From positions 2,162,001 through 2,226,000 of the forward strand of contig NZ_CP118247.1 in the NCBI RefSeq assembly GCF_028816475.1: 64,000 nt of DNA, read 5' to 3'. This DNA comes from Devosia rhodophyticola (lineage in GTDB: Bacteria > Pseudomonadota > Alphaproteobacteria > Rhizobiales > Devosiaceae). Both the position numbers and the translations under genes were made by a program. The notes beneath the pieces are model-generated. The model searched no databases. It was not told the origin of the DNA and was given only the letters and a program-made list of their open reading frames with translations. Shown piece by piece: positions 37,730 to 45,869 of the stretch (the stretch's first letter is position 1; the number at the start of each line of letters is the position of its first letter).

Positions 37730-38159
37730 GTCGGCTTGGGGGCGCCAACCTAATTTGAGCTGATAGAAAACCTTGCTGTGTGCGGTACTGTCACGCCACG
37801 CATCGTATTTTTGGTAGAACCATATAATTGTGAGGTAATATCAGAATTGATGTTATGTCAATCATTGAGGCAAAAAATTCACGTCGGTGGCGAATTTGCG
37901 TTCGTACGGATAAAGTTTGGCGGGCCAAATATAGCGCGGTCTTGTCATGTGGAAATTTCAGCTGACAGGAAAGGGGCCAACAGGCGATAACACCGATAAA
38001 AGGTGGGTAGAGCCGATTTTGTCGGCAGGGCAGTTGCTGAAATGACTGGGATTGATCAATCCAATCCTAGTGGCAAATGCTATTCCCGCGATTAAACTGT
38101 TGGTATTCAATCGTAATGTGAATGCGGCTACAATTGGGTAGCAGAAGGAGCGGGCAGAA
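37730..38159. promoter_or_regulatory. divergent promoter region of sulfatase and RpiR regulator, with two candidate operators
   Basis: 430 bases without a gene. TTGGTAGAACCA at 37811-37822 resembles the TTGG...CCAA sites upstream of the ABC/GH117 operon and is placed to control the sulfatase. GGATTGATCAATCC at 38049-38062 is a perfect 14-base palindrome about 100 bases before the RpiR start and could be its autoregulatory site. ATTGA-N7-TCAAT at 37846-37862 is a weaker repeat. Binding proteins are inferred only. Confidence 0.5.
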
Positions 38160-39011
38160 TTGTCAGAAATCGCGAAAAGCCAGATCCCGCAGGATTTTGA
38201 GGCCTTGCGGCAGGCGATCATGGAACGACGGCATGATTTGCCCAAACGGCTGACGCAGGTGGCAGCCTATAGTCTTGATAACCCTGACGAAATTGCCTTC
38301 GGAACCGTTGCAAGCATTGCGGCGTCGGCGGCGGTGCAGCCTTCGACACTGGTGCGATTTGCCCAGCAATTTGGATTTGACGGCTTTTCTGGGTTACAGC
38401 AAATTTTTCGGGCTCGGTTACGCGAGCGCAATTCAACCTATGAAGACCGGCTGCGGGCACTTGAAGCCGACAATGCGGAAGTGTCGGAAAACATTGGAAT
38501 TTTGAACGGGTTTTTATCGGCTGCCGGTCGGTCGGTGGAGACTTTATCGCACTCGATTGATCCGGCGACATTTGAGCGGTCGGTGGAATTATTGGCCAGG
38601 GCGGACACGATTTATCTGCTGGCCAAGCGGCGGGCCGCGCCGATCGGCATCTATATGGCTTATGCCTTTGGAAAGATGCGCGTCCGCAACCAGTTGATCG
38701 CAACATCGGTGGGGATCGACGACGATCTGGTGGCGATGGCGGGTCCGAACGATGCGGCGATTGCGATTTCTTTTTCTCCCTATTCGCCCGAAACTGTGGG
38801 GCAGTCACGGATGATGACGGACCGGGGCATCCCATTGATTGCCATAACAGATTCGGCGTTCTCGCCCTTGGCTGGCGAGGCTGCAGCCTGGTTTGAGGTC
38901 GTTGAGGCGGACCATGCCGGATTTCGCTCGTTGTCAGCGGGTATGGCGTTGGCCATGGCTTTGACAGTGGCCGTGGCCGAATGGCGGCGGCGGCACAAGA
39001 GCGCGCCATAA
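38160..39011 (+). CDS. RpiR/MurR-family transcriptional regulator (IolR candidate)
   Basis: A 283-residue regulator with an N-terminal RpiR helix-turn-helix (about 45-80, VASIAASAAVQPSTLVRFAQQFGF) and a C-terminal SIS sugar-phosphate-binding domain (about 130-260). The TTG start has AAGGAG nine bases upstream; no ATG fits better. Placed directly before iolCDEBG, it corresponds to the RpiR-type IolR known from rhizobia, which represses iol genes and responds to an inositol-pathway phosphorylated intermediate. Direct control is inferred; candidate operators lie on both sides of the gene. Confidence 0.88.
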   Translation: MSEIAKSQIPQDFEALRQAIMERRHDLPKRLTQVAAYSLDNPDEIAFGTVASIAASAAVQPSTLVRFAQQFGFDGFSGLQQIFRARLRERNSTYEDRLRALEADNAEVSENIGILNGFLSAAGRSVETLSHSIDPATFERSVELLARADTIYLLAKRRAAPIGIYMAYAFGKMRVRNQLIATSVGIDDDLVAMAGPNDAAIAISFSPYSPETVGQSRMMTDRGIPLIAITDSAFSPLAGEAAAWFEVVEADHAGFRSLSAGMALAMALTVAVAEWRRRHKSAP

Positions 39012-39046
39012 ATCGATCGCCTCGACATTTTCAATATAGAATAAAC

Positions 39047-39072
39047 GTTCCATGTTGGCTATGACATAGAAC
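39047..39072. promoter_or_regulatory. imperfect inverted repeat upstream of iolC fusion
   Basis: GTTCCATG and CATAGAAC (seven of eight positions paired) are separated by ten bases. It lies in the 141-base gap between the RpiR gene and the fused kinase gene and is a possible regulator site. Confidence 0.35.
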
Positions 39073-39099
39073 CTGTGCTGCATTTTTTGCGCGGATTTG

Positions 39100-39117
39100 C
39101 GTTAGCATCTGCTAACG
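39100..39117. promoter_or_regulatory. perfect inverted repeat upstream of iolC fusion (candidate IolR operator)
   Basis: CGTTAGCA and TGCTAACG are perfect eight-base arms around TC, ending 36 bases before the kinase ATG. Its strength and position make it the best operator candidate for the adjacent RpiR regulator. Confidence 0.6.
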
Positions 39118-39152
39118 TTGAGTGTGACATCGCGCGGTTTTCGGAGGATTAG

Positions 39153-41087
39153 ATGGTCAATTCAGGTGATGACGAGGCGGCTCCTGTACTCGAACTGATT
39201 TCCATCGGGCGTTCGTCAGTTGATCTCTATGGCCAACAGATTGGCACCAAGCTGGAGGATGTCGCCAGTTTCTCCAAAGCTGTTGGCGGGTGCCCGTCCA
39301 ATATTGCTATTGGGACGTCGCGATTGGGGCTTAGAACAGGGCTGATCACGCGGGTGGGCGACGAGCAGATGGGGCGGTTTATCCGCGAGCAGATGGTTCG
39401 CGAAGGGGTCAACGTAACCGGCATCGTGACCGACGCCGAACGGCTGACGGCGCTTGTATTGCTCGGCATTGAGAATGACGCGGCATTTCCGATGATATTT
39501 TATCGTGAAAACTGCGCCGACATGGCGCTGGAAGAAACCGACATAGATGAAGCATTTGTTGCCGGCGCCGGAGCAGTTCTGGTCAGTGGGACGCATTTTT
39601 CGAAAGCCAATACCGAGGCGGCACAGAAAAAGGCGATTCGTATTGCCAAGGCGCACGGGCGCAAGGTTATTTTCGATATTGATTACAGACCCAATCTTTG
39701 GGGGTTGGCAGGGCATTCGGCGGGCGATAGCCGTTATGTCGCGTCTGACTATGTGACGAGCAAACTCAAGCCGGTACTGGCCGATTGCGACCTGATCGTG
39801 GGCACTGAAGAAGAAGTGCTGATCGCGGCGGGACAAAGCGATTTGGTGGCGGCGCTCAGGGCCATTCGGGCGGTCTCAGATGGCCTAATTGTCCTGAAGC
39901 GCGGACCGATGGGCTGCATCGTTTATGAGGGCGAGATTCCCGACGACCTCGAAGAGGGAATTGTGGGGACTGGTTTTCCCATCGAAGTTTTCAATGTGCT
40001 GGGGGCGGGGGACAGTTTCATGTCCGGTTTCCTGCGCGGCTGGTTGCGGGGGGAAACGCACAATGTTTCGGCGACCTGGGCCAATGCCTGTGGCGCGTTT
40101 GCGGTGTCGCGGCTCTTGTGCTCCCCCGAAATTCCAACCTTTGCCGAACTTCAATACTTCCTGACCAATGGTAGCCCGGAAAAAGCGCTGCGCAAGGATG
40201 AGGCAATCAACCATTTGCATCGGGCGACAACTCGGCGCATTGAGCAGCCACGATTAATGGCGCTGGCGATAGATCATCGCAGTCAGCTTGAGGAAATGGC
40301 GGCAGCGGCGGGGCGCGATGGTGCAGCAATCAGCGCGTTCAAACTTTTAGCAGTTCAGGCGGCGACAAAAATTGCCCGGGGACGCGCGGGATTTGGTATG
40401 CTGCTGGACGATAAATATGGCCGCGAGGCCCTGTTTTCTGCGCAAAAGCAGGGGTTTTGGATCGGCAAGCCGTTTGAAGAACCCGGCTCACGCCCCTTAC
40501 GGTTCGAATTTTCCCAGGATGCGGGCAGTCGCCTGATTGATTGGCATATCGACCACTGCATCAAGGTGCTGTGCTTTTATCATCCGGATGATGAGCCAGA
40601 CCTAAAGACTGCCCAAATCGAAAAGCTGGGCAGCCTGCAGGAAGCGGCGCGGACCGTCGGACGAGAATTGCTGATTGAGATCATCGCGGGCAAGCACGGC
40701 GTATTGGAGCAGGACACGTTGCCCCGGGCGCTGGATGAGCTTTATCAGGCCGGATTGAAGCCAGATTGGTGGAAGCTGGAGCCGCAGGCGTCGCCCGCCG
40801 CGTGGCAGGAAATTGATGCCACAATTGAGCAGCATGATCCCTGGTGTCGTGGCGTTGTGCTGTTGGGGCTGGACGCGCCGATGGCTGAACTGGAGGCCGG
40901 ATTTGCTGCAGCGCAAGTGGCGCGCTCAGTGAAGGGATTTGCCGTGGGGCGCACAATATTTGGCGAAGCGGCGCGCAGCTGGCTAGCGGGGACGATGAGC
41001 GATGCCCAAGCAATTGACGATATGGCCAAGCGGTTTGAAGCACTGACGCTGGTCTGGGAACGGGTAGCGGGCCAAGTCGCAGCATAG
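39153..41087 (+). CDS. iolC: 5-dehydro-2-deoxygluconokinase fused to DUF2090 aldolase-like domain
   Basis: A 644-residue two-domain protein. Residues 1-325 are a PfkB kinase with GGCPSNIAIG and the NVLGAGDSFMSGF motif (catalytic aspartate near 286), giving 2-deoxy-5-keto-gluconate 6-phosphate. Residues 335-644 form the DUF2090 TIM barrel, beginning LMALAIDHRSQLEEM and ending GFAVGRTIFGEAARSWL, related to class I-type aldolases. Locus 2 has no iolJ, so this domain probably performs the aldolase step, channelling product within one chain. CGGAGGA lies before the ATG. It is the first gene of the operon. Confidence 0.93.
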   Translation: MVNSGDDEAAPVLELISIGRSSVDLYGQQIGTKLEDVASFSKAVGGCPSNIAIGTSRLGLRTGLITRVGDEQMGRFIREQMVREGVNVTGIVTDAERLTALVLLGIENDAAFPMIFYRENCADMALEETDIDEAFVAGAGAVLVSGTHFSKANTEAAQKKAIRIAKAHGRKVIFDIDYRPNLWGLAGHSAGDSRYVASDYVTSKLKPVLADCDLIVGTEEEVLIAAGQSDLVAALRAIRAVSDGLIVLKRGPMGCIVYEGEIPDDLEEGIVGTGFPIEVFNVLGAGDSFMSGFLRGWLRGETHNVSATWANACGAFAVSRLLCSPEIPTFAELQYFLTNGSPEKALRKDEAINHLHRATTRRIEQPRLMALAIDHRSQLEEMAAAAGRDGAAISAFKLLAVQAATKIARGRAGFGMLLDDKYGREALFSAQKQGFWIGKPFEEPGSRPLRFEFSQDAGSRLIDWHIDHCIKVLCFYHPDDEPDLKTAQIEKLGSLQEAARTVGRELLIEIIAGKHGVLEQDTLPRALDELYQAGLKPDWWKLEPQASPAAWQEIDATIEQHDPWCRGVVLLGLDAPMAELEAGFAAAQVARSVKGFAVGRTIFGEAARSWLAGTMSDAQAIDDMAKRFEALTLVWERVAGQVAA

Positions 41088-41100
41088 GCACCCTCGGTCT

Positions 41101-41113
41101 CCCCGTCGCGGGG
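41101..41113 (+). other. short intercistronic hairpin
   Basis: CCCCG-TCG-CGGGG between iolC fusion and iolD, with no T-run. It resembles the GC hairpins after the two binding-protein genes and may be a processing or stabilising element. Confidence 0.4.
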
Positions 41114-41148
41114 CGGTAAGAGTTGGCAAAAAGCAGGAAGAGATTAGC

Positions 41149-42993
41149 ATGAGCCAGAAAGCAGTTCGATTGACGATGGCGCAAGCGCTGGTGCGGTTCA
41201 TGGCGGCGCAGAAGGTTGAGATCGAGGGCGAGGTGTGCCCGATATTTGGCGGCGTGTTTGCGATTTTCGGGCATGGCAATGTCGCGGGACTGGGCGAAGC
41301 CCTTTACGGTGTGCGTGATCAGTTGCCGACCTATCGTGGCCAGAACGAGCAGGGTATGGGCAATGCGGCCGCAGCCTTTGCCAAGGCCAGTTTTCGACGC
41401 CGGTTCATGGCGTGCACCTCCTCAATCGGACCGGGGGCGCTCAATATGGTCACCTCGGCGGCTGTGGCGCATGTCAACCGATTGCCGATGTTGCTGTTGC
41501 CGGGCGATGTGTTTGCCAATCGTCGGCCTGATCCGGTCTTGCAGCAGGCCGAAGATTTTGGCGATGGCACGGTGACGGTCAATGATTGCTTCAGGCCGGT
41601 CAGTCGCTATTTCGACCGGATTACCCGTCCCGAGCAAATCATGCCGGCGCTGGCGCGTGCCATGCAGGTGCTGACCGATCCGGCCGAATGCGGGCCAGTG
41701 ACCTTGTCGCTGTGTCAGGATGTGCAGGCGGAAGCCTATGATTATCCCACAGGGTTCTTTGATGAAAAAGTCTGGCGGCAGCGCCGGGTGATGCCAGATG
41801 CAGATGAATTTGCCGAAGCGGCGGGCGCCTTGATGCAGGCCAAGCGGCCAGTGATCATTTCCGGTGGTGGGGTGCTTTATTCTGGCGCCAGCGCGGCGTT
41901 GGGGCGTTTTGCGCAAAGCCATGGCATTCCCGTGCTGGAAACCCAGGCGGGCAAATCGGCGCTGGCCCATGATCATGCGATGAACATGGGGTCGGTTGGG
42001 GTGACGGGCACATCGGCGGCCAACCAACTGGCGGAGGACGCAGATGTGGTTCTGGCGGTGGGGACGCGGTTGCAGGATTTTACCACCGGTTCATGGGCGC
42101 TGTTCAAGAATGAAGCGCTCAAGATCATTGGACTCAATACCCAGATTTTCGATGCCGCCAAGCATCGCGCCCTGCCGCTGATTGCCGATGCGCAGGTGGG
42201 GCTGGATGCGCTCAACACCGCGATGATGGGTTGGGAAGCGGAAACCGACTGGACCAACAGGGCACGCGACGGCAAGGCGGATTGGCTGCATGAAGCCGAC
42301 AAGGCCATGGCACCGGGCAACGCCGAATTGCCGTCCGATGCACAGGTCATCGGGGCGGTATTGCGGACGCGCGAAGATTCGGTGCTGGTGTGTGCGGCAG
42401 GCGGATTGCCGGGAGAACTGCATAAGCTCTGGCAGGCCAAAAAACCGGGCAATTATCACATGGAGTATGGTTTTTCGACCATGGGCTACGAGATTGCCGG
42501 GGGGCTTGGCGTCAAGCTGGCAAGACCTGATGATGATGTTGTCGTGATGGTCGGGGATGGCAGCTATTTGATGCTGAATTCCGAAATTGTTTCCTCAATA
42601 ATGCTGGGGGCCCGACTGACCATTGTTGTGCTCGATAATGCCGGGTACGGCTGCATCAATCGGCTGCAGATGGAAACGGGTGGGGCCAACTTCAACAATC
42701 TGCTCAAGGATACCCGACATGTTGAGCTGCCCAGGATAGATTTTGCGGCGCACGCCAAAAGCCTGGGCGCGGTGGCGCGCAAGGTCAATTCCATTGGTGA
42801 TCTGGAAGCGGCGCTCAAGGAAGCGGAAGGCGATGCGGTGACCAGTGTTATCGTGATTGATACCGATCCGCTGGTGACGACCGATGAGGGCGGGCACTGG
42901 TGGGATGTGGCGGTGCCTGAAGTTTCAGCGCGCAGCGAAGTCAATGTGGCGCGCGAAAATTACGAACAGGCGCGCAAGAAGCAGCGGCCCTAA
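41149..42993 (+). CDS. iolD: 3D-(3,5/4)-trihydroxycyclohexane-1,2-dione hydrolase, locus 2 copy
   Basis: A 614-residue thiamine-diphosphate enzyme opening the cyclitol ring. The cofactor glutamate is in YRGQNEQ (about 66), and the ThDP/Mg motif runs from VGDGSYLMLN to LDNAGY. It shares blocks with the locus 1 copy (FAIFGHGN, TRLQDFTTGSW, MGYEIAGG), but the two differ at many positions, so they are old paralogues or were acquired separately. GGAAGAG lies upstream of the ATG, 61 bases after the kinase fusion. Confidence 0.95.
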   Translation: MSQKAVRLTMAQALVRFMAAQKVEIEGEVCPIFGGVFAIFGHGNVAGLGEALYGVRDQLPTYRGQNEQGMGNAAAAFAKASFRRRFMACTSSIGPGALNMVTSAAVAHVNRLPMLLLPGDVFANRRPDPVLQQAEDFGDGTVTVNDCFRPVSRYFDRITRPEQIMPALARAMQVLTDPAECGPVTLSLCQDVQAEAYDYPTGFFDEKVWRQRRVMPDADEFAEAAGALMQAKRPVIISGGGVLYSGASAALGRFAQSHGIPVLETQAGKSALAHDHAMNMGSVGVTGTSAANQLAEDADVVLAVGTRLQDFTTGSWALFKNEALKIIGLNTQIFDAAKHRALPLIADAQVGLDALNTAMMGWEAETDWTNRARDGKADWLHEADKAMAPGNAELPSDAQVIGAVLRTREDSVLVCAAGGLPGELHKLWQAKKPGNYHMEYGFSTMGYEIAGGLGVKLARPDDDVVVMVGDGSYLMLNSEIVSSIMLGARLTIVVLDNAGYGCINRLQMETGGANFNNLLKDTRHVELPRIDFAAHAKSLGAVARKVNSIGDLEAALKEAEGDAVTSVIVIDTDPLVTTDEGGHWWDVAVPEVSARSEVNVARENYEQARKKQRP

Positions 42994-43010
42994 TATTTCA
43001 GGAGAGCCCC

Positions 43011-43928
43011 GTGAAGGCAAAACTTGGTATGTCGCCCATCGCCTGGTGGAACGATGATCTGGTTGAACTGAGTGACGATGTAACGCTTGAAGAATGCCTG
43101 AGCCAATCGCGCTCGGCAGGCTTTACCGGCATGGAAAAAGGGCGGCGGTTTCCCGACGATCCTGCCGTGATGCTGCCAATCCTCAAGGCGGCGGACGTGA
43201 CGCTTTGCGGGGGTTGGTTTTCGGGCACGCTGGTAGATGAAGAGCTGGCTGTCAACATGGCGCGGATCGAGCCAATGATCGAGCTGTTCAAGGCCGTGGA
43301 TGCGCCGTGCATTGTTTATGGCGAAGTGGGGCGTTCAATTCAGGGACAGCGCTCGGTACCGCTGGCGCAAAAGCCCCGGCTAGATGAAAGCGAAATGAAG
43401 GCCTATGCGAATAAGGTCACCCAATTTGGTGAGTGGTGCGCCGAAAAAGGCATGCCGCTGGCTTATCACCACCATATGGGCGCGGTGGTTGAAACCGAAG
43501 CGGAACTTGACGCCTTCATGAACGGGTCGGGAGCAGGGATTCCGCTGTTGTATGACGCGGGACATCTGGCCTTTGCGGGCGGGGATGTTCTGGGTGTCAT
43601 CGACAAACATCACAAGCGGATCAGACATGTTCATGTAAAGGACGTGCGCATGGGTGTGATTGAGGCGTTGGACAGGACCCGGCAATCGTTTCTCGATGCG
43701 GTGGCGCTCGGGGCGTTTACGGTGCCGGGCGACGGATCGCTGGATTTTGAAGCGATTGTGCAAAAATTTGCCGATCATGGCTATGAGGGCTGGCTTGTCG
43801 TGGAGGCGGAGCAGGACCCCAAGGCCAATCCACCGGAAAAAATGGCAGAGGTTGGTCACAAAGAGCTTTTGCGGGTGATGGGAGCGGCCGGATACACCGT
43901 GGAAACGCAAGGCTTTCCCAAGCAATAA
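43011..43928 (+). CDS. iolE: inosose dehydratase, locus 2 copy
   Basis: A 305-residue TIM-barrel protein of the classical IolE type. It begins KAKLGMSPIAWWNDD and has the metal/substrate segments AYHHHMG, LLYDAGHLAF, HVHVKDVR and VVEAEQDP. It dehydrates 2-keto-myo-inositol to the substrate of IolD. The GTG at 43011 follows GGAGAG. It differs clearly from the locus 1 IolE, which belongs to the APCSWG branch. It lies between iolD (18-base gap) and iolB (33-base gap). Confidence 0.95.
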   Translation: MKAKLGMSPIAWWNDDLVELSDDVTLEECLSQSRSAGFTGMEKGRRFPDDPAVMLPILKAADVTLCGGWFSGTLVDEELAVNMARIEPMIELFKAVDAPCIVYGEVGRSIQGQRSVPLAQKPRLDESEMKAYANKVTQFGEWCAEKGMPLAYHHHMGAVVETEAELDAFMNGSGAGIPLLYDAGHLAFAGGDVLGVIDKHHKRIRHVHVKDVRMGVIEALDRTRQSFLDAVALGAFTVPGDGSLDFEAIVQKFADHGYEGWLVVEAEQDPKANPPEKMAEVGHKELLRVMGAAGYTVETQGFPKQ

Positions 43929-43960
43929 CGGCGGCCCGATGCTGCAAACCGGAGAATACT

Positions 43961-44758
43961 ATGTCGAAACTATTGATCAAGCCGCAGGCGAGCAAAGGGC
44001 GGGTGCATCATGTGACCCCCGAAACGGCAGGCTGGACCTATGTCGGGTTCGATCTGCATCAGCTTGCGGTGGGCGAGACTGTTTCGGGTGGTGAAGCTGG
44101 GCGCGAAATGTGCCTTGTTTTTGTCAGCGGCAAAGGCACGGCGCAGGCGGGGGACAAGGATTTTGGCGAACTGGGCCAAAGGATGAGCCCGTTTGACGGC
44201 AAGCCCTATTCGCTATATGCGCCGGCGGGGACGCAATGGGCGGTTACCGCGACGACCGAGTTGACGCTGGCAGTTTGTTCCGCGCCGGGAACGGTGGGCA
44301 ATTTCGTGGCTCGGGTGATTGCGCCAAGGGATGCTGAGGCGCTGACGCGTGGCAAGGGCAGTAATGTGCGCCATGTGGTCAATATCTTACCCGAGACCGA
44401 GCCCGCAGAGTCATTGCTGGTGGTTGAGGTGATCACGCCGGGCGGTAATACCTCGTCCTATCCACCGCACAAGCACGACAAGGATAATCTGCCACACGAA
44501 AGCCAGCTCGAAGAGACCTATTATCATCGGATGAACCCGCCGCAGGGCTTTGGCTTTCAGCGGGTTTATACCGATGATCGTTCGCTTGATGAGGCGATGG
44601 CGGTCGAAGATGGCGATGTGACGCTGGTGCCCAGGGGCTATCATCCGGTCGCGGCGACCCATGGCTATGACCTCTATTATCTCAACGTGATGGCCGGACC
44701 GACGCGGATCTGGAAGTTTCACAATGCGGCTGAACATGAGTGGCTACTCAAGCCCTGA
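43961..44758 (+). CDS. iolB: 5-deoxy-glucuronate isomerase, locus 2 copy
   Basis: A 265-residue IolB-type cupin isomerase. The metal-binding signature is PPHKHDKDNLPHESQLEETY, and the C-terminal part has VPRGYHPVAATHGYDLYYLN. It converts 5-deoxy-glucuronate to 2-deoxy-5-keto-gluconate. GGAG precedes the ATG, and the gene is followed 20 bases later by iolG. Conserved histidines match those of the locus 1 copy, so both should be active. Confidence 0.95.
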   Translation: MSKLLIKPQASKGRVHHVTPETAGWTYVGFDLHQLAVGETVSGGEAGREMCLVFVSGKGTAQAGDKDFGELGQRMSPFDGKPYSLYAPAGTQWAVTATTELTLAVCSAPGTVGNFVARVIAPRDAEALTRGKGSNVRHVVNILPETEPAESLLVVEVITPGGNTSSYPPHKHDKDNLPHESQLEETYYHRMNPPQGFGFQRVYTDDRSLDEAMAVEDGDVTLVPRGYHPVAATHGYDLYYLNVMAGPTRIWKFHNAAEHEWLLKP

Positions 44759-44777
44759 CCTAAATGGAGTTTTCTGA

Positions 44778-45782
44778 ATGAGTGTTCGTTTTGCGCTGTT
44801 GGGTGCGGGCCGGATTGGCAAGGTGCACGCCAAGGCAATTGCCGCCAATCCTGATGCCGAACTGGTTGTGGTGGCTGATGCCTTTGCAGTGGCGGCTGAT
44901 GATCTGGCCAAGGCATATGGGTGTGTGGTCTTAGATATTGATAGCATTGCTGCTGACCCGAATATTGATGCAGTGGTTATCTGCACCCCGACCGACACCC
45001 ATGCTGATTTGATCGAGCAGTTCACGGTCGCTGGCAAAGCGGTTTTTTGTGAGAAGCCGATTGATCTAAGTGTTGAGCGAGTGCGGACTTGTCTTGGGGT
45101 TGTGGCCAGGCACAAAGGCACGCTGATGGTGGGGTTCAATCGCCGGTTTGATCCTCATTTCATGGCGGTCAAGCAAGCGATTGTCGACGGGCAGATCGGC
45201 GCGGTTGAAATGGTCAATATCATTTCGCGCGATCCGGGACCGCCACCGATTGACTATATCGGACGGTCAGGCGGAATTTTTCGCGACATGACCATCCATG
45301 ATTTTGATATGGCGCGGTTCCTACTCGGCGACGAGCCGATTCTGGTGACGGCGCATGCCTCGGTGCTGGTGGACAAGGCGATTGAGGCCGCCGGGGACTT
45401 TGACAGTGCCAATATCATTCTGGAAACGGCGAGCGGCGCGCAGGCCTCAATCTCCAATTCGCGGCGGGCCAGCTATGGCTATGATCAGCGCATTGAAGTG
45501 CTTGGAGCACAAGGACTGGTAAGCGCGGAAAACCAGCGGCCAGTTTCGATCGAGATTGCCAATGGCAAGGGTTTTACCCGGCCACCGCTGCATGACTTTT
45601 TCATGACGCGCTATACCGAGGCCTATGCCAACGAGATTACCAGCTTTATTGCGGCGATTGGTAGCGGCAAGGCGGCGACGCCATCGGGCGAGGATGGGCT
45701 CAAGGCCTTGATCCTTGCCGAAGCGGCTTTGAGATCGGTGGCTGAAGGGCGTCGCGTCGCGGTCAGCGAAATCGCGCCATAA
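44778..45782 (+). CDS. iolG: inositol 2-dehydrogenase
   Basis: A 334-residue Gfo/Idh-family enzyme that starts myo-inositol catabolism by oxidising it to 2-keto-myo-inositol with NAD. It has GAGRIGKVHAKAI at the N-terminus, the catalytic lysine in CEKPIDLS, MVGFNRRFDPHF, and the substrate-side GGIFRDMTIHDFDMARF motif typical of IolG. It is last in the iolC-iolD-iolE-iolB-iolG operon. No matching CUT2 importer is present next to locus 2, so uptake may rely on the locus 1 importer or one outside the window. Confidence 0.95.
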   Translation: MSVRFALLGAGRIGKVHAKAIAANPDAELVVVADAFAVAADDLAKAYGCVVLDIDSIAADPNIDAVVICTPTDTHADLIEQFTVAGKAVFCEKPIDLSVERVRTCLGVVARHKGTLMVGFNRRFDPHFMAVKQAIVDGQIGAVEMVNIISRDPGPPPIDYIGRSGGIFRDMTIHDFDMARFLLGDEPILVTAHASVLVDKAIEAAGDFDSANIILETASGAQASISNSRRASYGYDQRIEVLGAQGLVSAENQRPVSIEIANGKGFTRPPLHDFFMTRYTEAYANEITSFIAAIGSGKAATPSGEDGLKALILAEAALRSVAEGRRVAVSEIAP

Positions 45783-45831
45783 GGTTTGGCTTGCCGATAG
45801 CGGCCAAGCGCTTTATCCAAAGGCCGAATTT

Positions 45832-45855
45832 GGTTGCGCGGTTCCTCGCGCAGCC
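45832..45855 (+). other. GC-rich hairpin between iolG and purU
   Basis: GGTTGCGCG and CGCGCAGCC (one G-U pair) around a six-base loop GTTCCT. No T-run follows, so intrinsic termination is unlikely to be strong. It may mark the end of the iol transcript or fold in the purU leader. Confidence 0.45.
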
Positions 45856-45869
45856 ACGCTTGCAAGCCG

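Noticed and set aside
45832..45855. Hairpin before purU considered as an intrinsic terminator or riboswitch
   Set aside because: No T-run for termination, and no conserved riboswitch architecture could be recognised; listed only as a hairpin.
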